A DNA stretch of 64,000 nucleotides from Mesostigma viride (lineage: Eukaryota > Streptophyta > Mesostigmatophyceae > Mesostigmatales > Mesostigmataceae), in assembly GCA_009746045.1 (NCBI GenBank), contig RPFO01000022.1:4570702-4634701 (forward strand). The letters are read 5' to 3'. The notes beneath the pieces are model-generated. The model was not told the DNA's origin. It saw only the letters and a list, made by a program, of their open reading frames with translations, and ran no database searches. Positions 39,513 through 51,353 of this stretch are shown here, one piece after another. The position numbers and the translations under genes were made by a program. Position 1 is the first letter of the stretch, and every line of letters begins with the position of its first letter.

Positions 39513-40036
39513 GGAAGTAATCGGATGAGATTAGGCAGCGTAGGATAGTATTTGTAGGACATCTTGCTCGCACCAGCCAGGTCGACACCGCCCTTGGTCT
39601 GGCCGGTCCCCAGCGGCTCGGCCAACCAGGGCGGCATATTTTGACCTGGCCTGGCCCCAAGAACATTCCTGTAAGGGTAGGGAAACATGCCATGACCTAT
39701 ACCCAGATGTTGCTGGACGACCTAGTGGTCCCAGCCCAGTTTGAGTACCGCATCCCCTCTCTCTCCCTTCTCCGGACTGCCATGCAGGAGAAGCGGTGGC
39801 AGAAGATTGTCAAGGCCCACGTGTACGCCAGCCCCTGTGGGCAAGCCGCCTCCCCCCACCAAGAGGCGGAGCCGTTTTAATGAGTAGCGTAGATAGGCTT
39901 TTCTAGATTAGATATAGCTTAGAGTTAGGTTAGTTTGCTTACGCGGCTTCCTCCACTCCACCCATCCAACCTGGAATATGTGCTACATGACCTCCCAACG
40001 GAGGCATGTTATAATTTAATTTAATTTAATTTAATT
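39513..40036 (+). pseudogene. LINE 3' end copy (family 2)
   Basis: 5'-truncated within the C-terminal coding part (ISDEIRQRRI-equivalent DNA; frame 39641-39880 ends SPHQEAEPF). 3' hairpin TGTGCTACATGACCTCCCAA, then tail (AATTT)n ending in TAAGTAAGTAAG. Confidence 0.85.
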
Positions 40037-40049
40037 TTAAGTAAGTAAG

Positions 40050-40755
40050 TAGCACCGCAAGCGCATGCTCTTCAAGGTCCTCGTCCTCACGGTGCTCACG
40101 TATGGCGGCCGAGGCGTGGACCATCCCACCCAAACTGGCAGCTAGGCTAGACGGCACGGTTTACAGGATGCTCCTTAACGTAGGGTTTTCCGAGTTCCCA
40201 TCATCAGAATCTTTGTATCATGCCAGGATGCCTCGTATTTCGGACGAGATTAGGCAGCGTAGGATAGCATTTGTAGGACACCTTGCTCGCACCAGCCAGG
40301 TCGACACCGCCCTTGGCCTGGCCGGCCCCTGGAGCGGCTTGGCCAGCCAGGGCGACACATTCTGACCTGGCCTGGCCCCGAGGGCATTCCAAAGAGGGTA
40401 GGGAAACCTGTCACGAACTACATCCAGATGTTGCTGGACGACCTAGTGGTCCCAGCCCAGTTTGAGCACCGCATCCACTCTCTCTCCCGTCTTTGGACTG
40501 CCATGCAGGACAAGACGCGGTGGAAGAAGATTGTCAAGGCCTGCGCACACGCCCGACCCTGTGGGCAAGCCCCCTCCCCCCAAGCGGAGGAGGCGTTTTG
40601 ATGATGAGTAGTGTAGTTAATTAGGATTTTCTAGATAGCTTAGAGTTAGCCGGATAGTTCGTTCACGCGGCTCCCTCCACCCCATCCATCATGGAATATG
40701 TGCTACATGATCTCCCCACGAAGGCATGTTATAATTTAATTTAATTTTTTTAAGT
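40050..40755 (+). pseudogene. LINE 3' end copy (family 2) inserted at the tail of the previous one
   Basis: Starts at CACCGCAAGCGCATGCTCTT, deeper in the coding region than the previous copy. It ends with the same hairpin and (AATTT)n tail. AAGTAAGTAAGTA precedes it at 40037-40049 and follows it at about 40753-40765, a probable target duplication; the target was therefore the tail region of the preceding copy. Confidence 0.82.
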
Positions 40756-41287
40756 AAGTAAGTACTTGCGTGTCATGCGCAAAGGCATGCCACGGAGTAC
40801 TATGCTAATCTCATTAGAAAAATAATTACACAAAAGTTTAAACAAATATCGTCTGCATCATCCCCCAACCGTTAAGCACTAGATGGGCGTGTGTTTCGAG
40901 CCACTGGCCGGGAGTGTAGTAGACCTAGGGGTAAGCACCATTGCTGCGATCGCTCGAGATCCCACCATTTACGAGGAAATACCCGCAAATGGGCTGAACC
41001 ACTAAAAAGGTCTAGCTAGTCAGTCATTCCAGTCCATCCATCCATTGACTCAGATAACTGAGATGATCAATTCCTCCCCCGTGCCAGGATCCCCTGAGTT
41101 GGGTTGAACCTGAGACAGCATGGCGGTGCCGGTGCCCTTGAGGCACCTAGAGCAGGGGTAGCTTACATTCCCACCCTTGCATGAAGTAGCCTAGAATGTA
41201 TTAAAAGCCATGTGCCCCTTCTCAGGGATATGTGCTACTACATTTACTCCCAACGGAGTGATGTTGATAATTAATTAGTTAATTAAT
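40755..41287. repeat. Dispersed repeats between LINE copies
   Basis: 40755-40865 is the inverted copy of 8346-8460. 40890-41030 is a fragment of the TCTCCTTGAT family. 41060-41285 matches the 3' part of the ORF1-only element at 7340-7545, including GATATGTGCTAC...CTCCCAACGGAG and an AATT-type tail. Confidence 0.6.
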
Positions 41288-41555
41288 CCCCTAGTCTCTC
41301 CCTTCTTTGGACTGCCATGCAGAACAAGACGCGGTGGCAGAAGATTGTCAAGGCTCACACGCCAGCCCCTGTGGGCAAGCCACCTCCCCCCAAGAGGAGG
41401 AGGCGTTTTGATGAGTAGTGTAGTTAGGATTTTCTAGACTAGATAGCTTAGAGTTAGTTCGATTACGCGGCTTCCTCTGGACACTCCACCCATCCATCAA
41501 GGAATATGTGCTACATGATCTCCCAACGGAGGCATGTTATAATTTAATTTAATTT
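41288..41555 (+). pseudogene. LINE 3' end copy (family 2)
   Basis: Short 5'-truncated copy beginning TAGTCTCTCCCTTCTTTGGA and ending with hairpin TGATCTCCCAACGGAGGCAT and an AATTT tail. The last codons (PVGKPPPPKRRRRF) are intact. Confidence 0.82.
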
Positions 41556-41559
41556 TTAA

Positions 41560-42178
41560 ATGTGCACAACAGGAAGAAAGGGCAGAGATAACCCCCTTTC
41601 TCCTTCATGCCAGAGGCATGCCACAGCTGCAATCGGACACGATCGATAGACGATCCGGCAAGTTCTGTGGGTGCAATAAGACCCATGTGAGCATATCATT
41701 TTCTGGCATACGCGGGCTTTTGGTTCCCGCCGCACATTTGAAAGTGCTGTCGTCCGGCTTTTTGCCTTTGCACCGTGTGCAGTTCTTGGGCGTTTGGAAT
41801 CATGGCATGGCTAACGTGATGACTGACTAGCTAGACCTTTTCAGTGGTTTTGGCATTTGCGGGCCGGTATTTCCTCGTAAATGGTGGGAGAGCGATCGCA
41901 GCAATGGTGCTCACCACTAGACACTCCCGGCCAGTTAGGCTCGAAACACACACGCCCTGATCAAGCATGCTGTTTCCGGCCCCACCGTCTAGGTCATCTA
42001 GTCGCTCTACACGTAAGCCAGCCATAATTTCAATGCACACGGCTACACATTTCCATCACCATATCCATCTTCATCATCCTGAACGACTCGAACACGCGGA
42101 CAAGATAACGGCAGGCTCTAGCTACCATGGTCCGGATTCTCCCGATTTCTGGCCTGCGCTGGTTGTCTCCTTGATATC
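41560..42178 (+). mobile_element. Long copy of the TCTCCTTGAT retroposon and an adjacent shared segment
   Basis: 41700-42178 is a long copy matching 30325-30840. 41560-41660 (caacaggaagaaagggcaga...ccacagctgcaatcggacac) matches 63025-63110, so it belongs to a further dispersed repeat or to the 5' part of a longer element. Confidence 0.65.
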
Positions 42179-42264
42179 GTAACAAGGGGGCGTGGGCAAG
42201 TAATCTGATCATAATTAATTAATTAATTAAAATCATAGCTCCGTTGCGAGCATATGTAACATAG

Positions 42265-43340
42265 TACTCCTACACACAGATCTCGAGTGATTTATCTAGT
42301 ACCAAATCCGAAAGGCTTGCATCACTCCCCGGACAGGAGAACTTTTGCGGATGACTGTAGGTGTAAGTTGGCGATGCCATGGTAACCGGAGACGTCCGTC
42401 CTATAGTCAGCAAAATTGGTGCGAGATGTCCCCAGTTCGATTCCGGTGGGATTCATTTGCAGATCGCGTTTTCCGCGTTTTCCGCGGCCCGGCACTGAAC
42501 GCAAAGGTTTTCACCTTTGCGGAGTGCCTGATCAGAATATACGCTTGGCTGATTTCGTTAGTACCGGCTACGCCCCCTTCTAAAGAAGGATTCAGCCGTG
42601 TTCAGCCCGTCTCACGGTGCGAGACTGAACAAGTCTCGCGTGCAGACATGTGTGTAGTACTCCTACACACAGATCTCGAGTGATTTATCTAGTACCAAAT
42701 CCGAAAGGCTTGCATCACTCCCCGGACAGGAGAACTTTTGCGGATGACTGTCTACAGGTGTAAGTTGGCGATGCCATGGTAACCGGAGACGTCCGTCCTA
42801 TAGTCAGCAAAATTGGTGCGAGATGTCCCCAGTTCGATTCCGGTCGGATTCATTTGCAGATCGCGTTTTCCGCGTTTTCCGCGCCGGGCCTGGCACTGAA
42901 CGCAAAGGTTTTCACCTTTGCGGAGTGCCTGATCAGAATATACGCTTGGCTGATTTCGTTAGTACCGGCTACGCCCCCTTCTAAAGAAGGATTCAGCCGT
43001 GTTCAGCCCGTCTCACGGTGCGAGACTGAACAAGTCTCGCGTGCAGACATGTGTGTAGTACTCCTACACACAGATCTCGAGTGATTTATCTAGTACCAAA
43101 TCCGAAAGGCTTGCATCACTCCCCGGACAGGAGAACTTTTGCGGATGACTGTAGGTGTAAGTTGGCGATGCCATGGTAACCGGAGACGTCCGTCCTATAG
43201 TCAGCAAAATTGGTGCGAGAGGTCCCCAGTTCGATTCCGGTCGGATTCATTCAGTTTGCAGATCGCGTTTTCCGCGTTTTCCGCGGCCCGGCACTGAACG
43301 CAAAGGTTTTCACCTTTGCGGAGTGCCTGATCAGAATATG
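42265..43340 (+). repeat. Tandem array of three tRNA-like SINE copies
   Basis: Three units starting at GATCTCGAGTG near 42279, 42672 and 43073 (spacing about 393 and 401 bp). Each unit has the B-box AGTTCGATTCC, hairpin CGCAAAGG-TTTTCA-CCTTTGCG, and palindrome gtgtagtactcctacac. Units 1 and 2 are followed by an identical linker (atacgcttggctgatttcgt...gtctcgcgtgcagac). Tandem amplification of a SINE-plus-linker is unusual. Confidence 0.8.
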
Positions 43341-43574
43341 TAACATGTATAGCCCTGAGAAAGGGACATCTATGGGTTTGTAATACAATCAGGGCGACAA
43401 CCTGCAGGTGGAGGATGTACAACTATCACCTGCTCTGGGTGCACAAGGTGCATCTGCACCGCCATATGATGGAATCTGATCATAGCCACGACGTAGCATG
43501 GCTGTACAAGGGCTAAGCTAAGGCTATATGGCTGGTTGTGTACCGTGTGTTAGCGGTGTGCACACGTACTGCTG
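43341..43574. other. Fragment related to the ORF1-only element
   Basis: Inverted traces of the 7340-7480 segment (ctgctctgggtgcacaaggt). Nothing else is recognisable. Confidence 0.35.
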
Positions 43575-43731
43575 TGTATAGTTCATGGCAGGCTTACTAA
43601 CCTTTCTGGGAATGTCCTTGGGGCCAGGCCAGGTCAGGATATGCACCACCCTGGCTGGCCAAGCCGCTGCATGGGGGTCGGCCAGACCGAGGGCGGTGTC
43701 TATACCTGGCTGGTGCGAGCAAGATGTCCTA
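43575..43731 (-). pseudogene. LINE family 2 copy, 3' half, split by a 6.1 kb insertion
   Basis: Reads on the minus strand as LINE DNA (GGCCAGGCCAGGTCAGG, then GGTGCGAGCAAGATGTCCTA on the plus strand). The other half resumes at 49831. An intact copy would read gtcctacaaatgctatccta across the junction, as the inverse of 38930-38965 shows. Confidence 0.75.
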
Positions 43732-44129
43732 CAGGGTCAGCTCACTTCCTTAGTGATTTCACTAATTCGGTAGATTAGTGATTCGATTTCACTAACGATT
43801 CGAGATTGCGATCCCGGGTCCGATCGGATACTCGTACTAATCTGCCGAATTTGGGGGGTTTCGACTTCGTTGACTTCAGTCAGACCCGAGTCATTAGTGG
43901 AAGTAACGTACTAACGATTCGCATGATTAGCACATTGAATGATGTCAGACTAACGATCCGAATTCATTGTACTAATGAAGCGAATTCACACTAAAGAAGC
44001 GATTCTGGCACTAACGAAGCGATTTCTGGCACTAACGAAGCGAACTCCAGCGTCGCTAGCCTACATGCGTCCTTTCGTGCTGCGTGCAGCGATGGCCACC
44101 GCGAGCGAGTCCTTTTAAGGGGACAGGAC

Positions 44130-46015
44130 ATGCCCGAATTTCTTGGCGCCGAAAAATTCGCCGTCCGAGGTGCCGTCCCTACTCTGAAAAGTGGGTGCAC
44201 GGTGCGCGCACCCCTAGCGGAAGTGGCCATGGCGACTGCGTTCAGGCGAAATTACCACAATAGGGCAAGCGAAATGCACAATATTTACTCGAATGTTAAA
44301 GACGATGATTTTATGATGTTGGTTTGTGGCGGAAATCAGCTGGTTTACAATATCGCTGATGTTTTTATATGCCATCGGCATGGGGGGTAATCTGAATTTT
44401 TTGGTCGCGCGGAATGAAATAGAATTCATGATAGCGGCAGTAAAATCGTGGTTTTGGTGGTTGTTCTGACCGTGAAGCAGGCATTAATATCGGCAGCATC
44501 GAATTCTTAACCGAGCGGGTGCTTTTTGCCACATTTTTGGCCATTATCGGTAAGTAATTGTTCAGGCCTGCACAGTGCGTGTCTGACCTGTCCATGGAAG
44601 AACGCCTGTTGTTGCGCGCCTGGGCGAGGGATTTCCGAGGGCAAGGTACAGATTTGTCGCGAATGTTATCTGCTATCAGTGCTTTCTTCTATGAGCTCAT
44701 CGTTCGAAGGTTTTTGCGTTCTTTTTGGGCAGTTTCCGCCAGCTAGCTCGCCGTGGCTTGCCGTTGTGTTGTCGAATACCTGGCAGCTTTAGATTGTTTT
44801 CGTTGATTTTGTGGTCAGGGCCGCTTCAGTCGCAGCCTATAGCTTCTCGGGAAGGTTTAAGGCATTTCATGAAACGTGTTCTGGCAAGGATGTTGTGTGT
44901 ATGGACGCTTCTTGTTGTGTGAGAGTGACGCACCCTCTCTTCGCAGCGGCATCACAGCGCTCATGCGCTGAAGGGCCGCCAATGGTTTCGTTGCATTTTA
45001 TCGTGCAGGGATGGAAGTGTTATGGTGATGATAATATGGAGATATTGCATTTGTGTGACTCCATGTAGATAGCTGCCACTAATAGTTTATTTGAGCTTTC
45101 CCTTGTTATGATGATGTGACAAGACTACGATGTGCTGAGCCAACCATGGTTGACATGGTTGGCTGCATGCAAGCTATGCATACCATGATCCTACTTGGTT
45201 CCTTGCCCTCCATAGTCCTGCTTGTTGCCCATGCCGGTTAGGGCAGTTTAGGAAGTGTTATAGTGTTGATGTGCTTGGTTGGCATCAACCTTACACTCTA
45301 ACATGGGAGAAACATAGAAAATGCTGGTTAGGCATGTTAGTGCTACCATCATTATTGCTATGCACATAGATACAAGGCTGGCCACGCTCGAGGGTGGTGA
45401 AGGCGTATGAGGTGCGTGGCCACCCCATTGTACTTTCTAAACATATTCAGCATGGTTTTGGTGTCTCCTTGATATTCAGCATGGTTTTGGTGCATGTTGG
45501 ATGGCATATGAAGTGTCATTGTGCTTACCTGCTTACTTAGTGGTCCTTAGCGCCTTGTCAGGTGGTCACATATGAAGCCCATCAACCTGAGCAGTTCTTG
45601 TCACAATGACCCCCAACCTTGAGCATGCGTTGTTGTCAGCATGCAAGAACTAACTATATGTGCTTTGGTCAGTTTGCAGATGTCTTTGATGAAGGAGGTG
45701 CTAGTGTGGCTAAATGGTTACTAAAACCTCCTTGTACCGTCTTCGTGGGTGGCCGTCTTGGAATGGTGGTAACTTAAGCTTCTTGTCAGAATGGCGTCAA
45801 ACCTTTAACATAGGAGGTACCATATGTGCAGAGGATGGTAGCATGTGGTTTGGCCAGTTTTCACATGGCTTGGATGGATAAAGATGTGTTAGTGTGGTTG
45901 AATACTAGCTAAAACCTCCGTGCAACTGCATGTGCAGGTTTTATGACGGGGAAATCACAGTCCTGGTCGATCAGACGAAGGATAAATACCTCAAGTCTTG
46001 GGTCGTGTACGCGTA
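44130..46015 (+). CDS. Possible multi-exon gene inside the TIR element (tentative)
   Basis: Frame 44130-44390 (start MPEFLGAEKFAVRGAVPTLK) ends at a potential donor GGGG-GTAATC. A second exon candidate starts after TTGTTCAG at about 44562 (PAQCVSDLSMEERLLLRAW, ending GQ then GTACAG near 44645). A possible terminal exon at 45939-46015 follows TGTGCAG and reads FYDGEITVLVDQTKDKYLKS then WVVYA and a stop. I could not join these with certain phases and recognise no domain. They could be the transposase or cargo of the element; an untranslated region is the alternative. Confidence 0.25.
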
Positions 46016-46320
46016 AAACCCCTTTTCAAGCTCCTGCACGCATTTGGTGGTCTCTTACGCTCCCCCCCCCCTCAACATGAGACTGTCCTTCATGTAGGAC
46101 TTGACGGGTTTGTAAGGATTTGACTTTCAAACGGAGGTGCATGTCTTATTCACCAACATACGTCATTCAGAATTACGCACCCTGGAGACAAAATACATGA
46201 GCTGGTGCCTGCATGGCCGAATGTTGTGCACTCCCCTTGTATTATGCTGTGTAAGGGAATCAAGCAATTTAATTGACATGGGCTGCACATGCTAAGACCA
46301 AGGTAACACACATATATGGC

Positions 46321-47170
46321 CCAATATATCAAGGAGACAACCCAATATATGTCTTGATATATGTCCCAATGAATGAAGGTTCCTTTATTGGTACCCGCAT
46401 GACTTAGTCTACGTGATAATCAATTTATTAGTTAATTAATTTGTCCCAGTGATGATCAAAGTGTGACATTGTTATCCATTCCCACACAAGGCGTCCCCCT
46501 GCCCCTTATTCTCTTTGTGTAACGACGTAAGATAGGGATACAAAGCACGATGCTTACTGTGCTCAATGTCTTCCCAACGGCAGCATCCTTATACATTAAT
46601 TAATTAATTAATAGACACGTGACTGCGTCCTTATACATATATTAATTAATTTACCATTGCCACAGTGCCGTTACCATTGCCACTATTTGTATATCAAAGA
46701 GAAAACCAGATTACTTGTATTAATTGATTTGTCAAGGAGAAAACCATCTACCTACATAGTTAATCAATTAGTTAATTAAACCTACCTAGTTAATCAATTA
46801 GTAAATTAAACGTAGCTATTTATCAACCGGCGGTAGTCATGCGTCCAACGGATTTCAGAATGGTGTTTGACATGAATCACGGCCCACGGGCTTGAAGGTG
46901 TCTTCAATGGTACCTTCAAAGAACAGCTAGTAGAGGACATGGGGGGCCTAGGCCTCTCCGTGATTTGGAACAAGATGATGGACAAGGCCAAGTGGGCCCA
47001 GGTCATAGAGGACAACGAACCCCCTCCCGTGGGGAAGCGCCCGCGTTTGCAAACATGTGGGAAGCGCGCTAGACAATTCGTCCATCCATCCATCCATCGG
47101 GGTTAATGCTCCGTGACTCCCCAACGGGAGCACGAGTCTAATTAATTAATTAATTAATTAATGGTACCAA
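46321..47170. mobile_element. Retroelement debris with LINE 3' end
   Basis: 46390-46430: GGTACCCGCATGACTTAGTC-type 3' end. 46545-46612: hairpin tcttcccaacggcagca with ATTA tail. 46615-46632: inverted GACGCAGTCACGTGTCTATT. 46850-47165: end of a third LINE (NEPPPVGKRPR, then stop) with hairpin gctccgtgactccccaacgg and an (AATT)n tail. Several are only tens of bases long. Confidence 0.6.
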
Positions 47171-47289
47171 AGTGGGGATCCATACCTAGGTCCTCAAAAT
47201 TGACTTAGTTTGGCATGGTGTTTGGCTAATGGTGTTTGGCAGGAATGGTGTTTGGCTAATGATAGTAAATAGCACACCTTATTTTGTTA

Positions 47290-48505
<1,216 letters not shown>

Positions 48506-49234
48506 ACCACACCATCCAAGGCTGCCTGCCTCCTGTGTGTCTTCCAGGTCCAGACCAGCCTGACCTGGTAGTGTCGTCAGCTTGCGAGCGTTCCCACGTG
48601 CCTACCTATGTGGCTGGCAACATGCGTAAACCCATTCATGCATGCGTGCATGCACGCATGCGACCAAATTTGAACAATTCTGTCCAGGCCTGCCAAAACA
48701 TGACCATGCAAAGATACACGCAAACTAGCGTACCAGCGGCAAGCATGTGTGCAAATATAAACTGTTCGCCTGCCCCTCTGCCTGCACTTCATCCTGCCTG
48801 TCAGTATGTCTGCCGACACAGGATGTAGGAGGGAGGCCGCCTTCCACAGGCTAATCCCACCAAGGAAATGAAATAAAGCGCATAAAAGCTAAGCAACCAA
48901 CAGCAAGAGGCAAAAAGTTACATAGATGAATGCCATATGCAAGACGTATGGACAACATGACACTCAAGGCGCCATAATACCCTGAGCATCCATAACATTG
49001 ACGCAATCAGGTGCGGCAATTTATCAATGCAGGTGTTTGCGGCCGTCGAATCCACGGCAGCGGTGCCAGACGGAAGGACAGCACACATCCTAGGTCCCGC
49101 AAAGAATTTCTTCAGCGGCCACCGACAGCACCGGAAAATAAAATTCCAGCAAGAAACGCAACAAACAATAACAAACCCTGACTAGACCTCCATTTTCAAC
49201 CACCCTATCACCCTAAACCAGAACTGCGGCTCAC

Positions 49235-49626
49235 CAGATGCTCCGGAGGTCAAGCAGTATCCAGTTTTCACTTACGCACGTTTCCGCAGTATTCTCACGG
49301 CATTCCCACCGGCAGCTACCTCGGTCCGCCCCAAAAATGCTGTACGATGGAGCCCATGGATGTATCCCGCATTCGACGCCTTTTTGAAGTGATCGCGTCA
49401 CGTAGGCAGCTGTAGGCACACGATTCACACGATTCCGGATAGCCCAGTTTTTCATTCTTTGATCATCGCAATCGGTCGCTATATGCATGACTCCAACCTC
49501 AGCGTGGAGCGATGAAGACTGAGAAATGTAGCAATTATACACATAAGCACGAGATTTTTCACAGATTTCTTTCTGAAACGATTGTTTTCGCAGCAAGAAT
49601 GGGAAATGCCGTCTCCATAGCTCCAC
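49235..49626 (-). CDS. Possible first exon of an unknown gene in the TIR element
   Basis: An ATG at 49626 opens 130 codons (MELWRRHFPFLLRKQSFQKE start) ending at a strong donor, ATCTG then GTGAGC. Non-repetitive, Cys/Trp-containing protein; no known domain recognised. It points inwards from the right TIR, as a transposon gene would. A plausible next exon follows CCTAG at about 49098 (GATGTGTGCTGTC). Confidence 0.35.
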
Positions 49627-49830
49627 GAGCTGACGACCTCGCCATCATACTAATGAAGTGAGTTGCATGTACTAATTATTCGCGTCGTTAGTGCTTTCGG
49701 ATCGGATTTGGTCGGGTACGATTTGTCACTAATCAGTATCCGATCAGATTTCTCGGGTAAACCGTACTAATGAACCGAATTTTGTCACTAATTGAGGTGC
49801 CGAAATCACTAAGGAAGTGAGCTGACCCTG

Positions 49831-50059
49831 ACTATCCTACGCTGCCTAATCTCCTCCGTAATGCGAGGCACACCCTTATACATTCAAGACTCTAACGACC
49901 TATGTATAATTGAAAACCCTACATTCAGGACCTGTCGGAGCATCCTAGTGTAAACCGTCCCGTCCAGCTAGCCAGGTGACCAGCTTGCCCGTGACTCTAG
50001 CGTCGATCCATGATGCCTCGGCGCCATAGGTGAGCACCGTGAGGACCAGGACCTTGCCG
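49831..50059 (-). pseudogene. LINE family 2 copy, 5' half of the split copy
   Basis: Continues the LINE interrupted at 43731: the inverse of the ISDEIRQRR and LTYGAEAW regions. It ends at 50059 where ttaattaatg begins, the 5' truncation point. Confidence 0.75.
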
Positions 50060-50154
50060 ATTAATTAATGCAGTTATTCCGGCCCGGCGTTATATTTCTC
50101 GCCACAGAGGCCGCATGTATTAATTGTCGTCCGCACCTATAATTAATTAAAGTT

Positions 50155-50960
50155 CTAGTTAATAAAATAATTAGCACGTGACTGCGTCACATGGGTGCCA
50201 ATACAGAGTAAAGGAACCTTCGACCCCTATACACAATGAGGAGGGGGTGTGCTCGAGCTTCTCTCACTGCCACAATTAAGTACTGTAGGGCAGGCCACAG
50301 AGCGCTCTCTCCACAGCAGGGTGCCGGGGAACAACACTTTGGGTGCAATACAACCATGCAGTACCATACTGAGAGGGCTGACGCATAGCTTATAAGGTGA
50401 GGTGGGCTCAAGACGTCGGCTAAGGCGCTAGAAAATGGCCACAATGAGCCATGGCTGAAAATGCCATCACATAGAATCTAAACAACTAGAGCTAAGTGGC
50501 TATGCTGAGCTATAATATGCTATAGACGTGCGCAATGATGCCTTATGCCTAAGCTGTCCCATTCCAACTGCCCCCATCTAGACAACTAGCTGGCTCTATC
50601 CCTGGGGAGCCCGGGGTAGCTTCCACAGTTTGTTGTTGACATAAAGGTCCCCGCCCCACCAGTACACTCGCGGCTTCTTGGGGCTGGACTTGTGGCGGAT
50701 GAAGTTGGGCCACTGGTCACGGCGTTGAGCACTGCTGCTGGGCTGGCGTCAGGTCGTCATCAAGCGACCAGGGGGTGCACGCCAGCTTCTTGCGGCGAGA
50801 GAGGAACCGAACTCGGGCAGCGATGTCACTGAAGGTGTGGACCACTGGGGGTGGCCCAGCCGCACCTATATATCCAGCAACGCCAGCTGGTAGCGCCCAT
50901 GCCCTGAATGAGCACGTATGCAATCTACGGCATGCCGCCATCACAGCCTGTGCCATACGA
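50155..50960 (-). pseudogene. ORF1-only retroelement fragment
   Basis: Minus-strand frame 50956-50717 contains RVRFLSRRKKLACTPWSLDD then DLTPAQQQ. After a frameshift it continues as RRDQWPNFIRHKSSPKKPRV and a WWGGDLYV...LWKLP segment to about 50600. This parallels 6845-7060 closely, so both are relics of one LINE ORF1-type protein. On the minus strand the element ends near 50160 with GTGACGCAGTCACGTGC and an A/T tail. No reverse transcriptase is attached. From 50961 to 51268 no other feature is recognised. Confidence 0.6.
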
Positions 50961-51268
50961 ATAGACTCGCATAGGAAAACTTTTAAGCTGACTCATCCTT
51001 TGCCTCGAGCTCAAACCTTGCATGCCCTCGGATCGATGCGAAGTGTGCCCGGGTCCTCTATGCGACGACATGGTAAACAGCTCTCTATCATGCACTGCGC
51101 CGGTACCCAAGACGCCAGATCGAAGCGTACATCCTTTACTCGATCCTCCTAACGAGCCAGAGATCGACTCTTCTTTCGACCCAAGGAGATGTGCATGCAT
51201 GCACTGCGCATGGTCAAACCTCGTGTGGCCCCCGCCCGCCCGATTAGAGGCTCTCAACACTGTCAGTT

Positions 51269-51353
51269 AGCGCTTCCCAACCGTTCCTTGATTGGTACCC
51301 ACGTGACGCAGCCTACGTGCAAATGTAATAAATCAGCGCTTCCCAATCGTTCC
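51269..51353 (+). mobile_element. 47-bp retroelement micro-insertion with 19-bp target duplication
   Basis: AGCGCTTCCCAACCGTTCC (51269-51287) and AGCGCTTCCCAATCGTTCC (51335-51353) flank 47 bp that contain ggtacccacgtgacgcagcc, the retroelement 3' end seen at 46390 and 50190, plus an A/T tail. The right-hand duplicate is now the last six codons of the neighbouring gene. Confidence 0.75.

Noticed and set aside
42395-42450. tRNA gene
   Set aside because: A B-box is present but no complete cloverleaf with an anticodon arm can be drawn; the segment is part of a repeated SINE.
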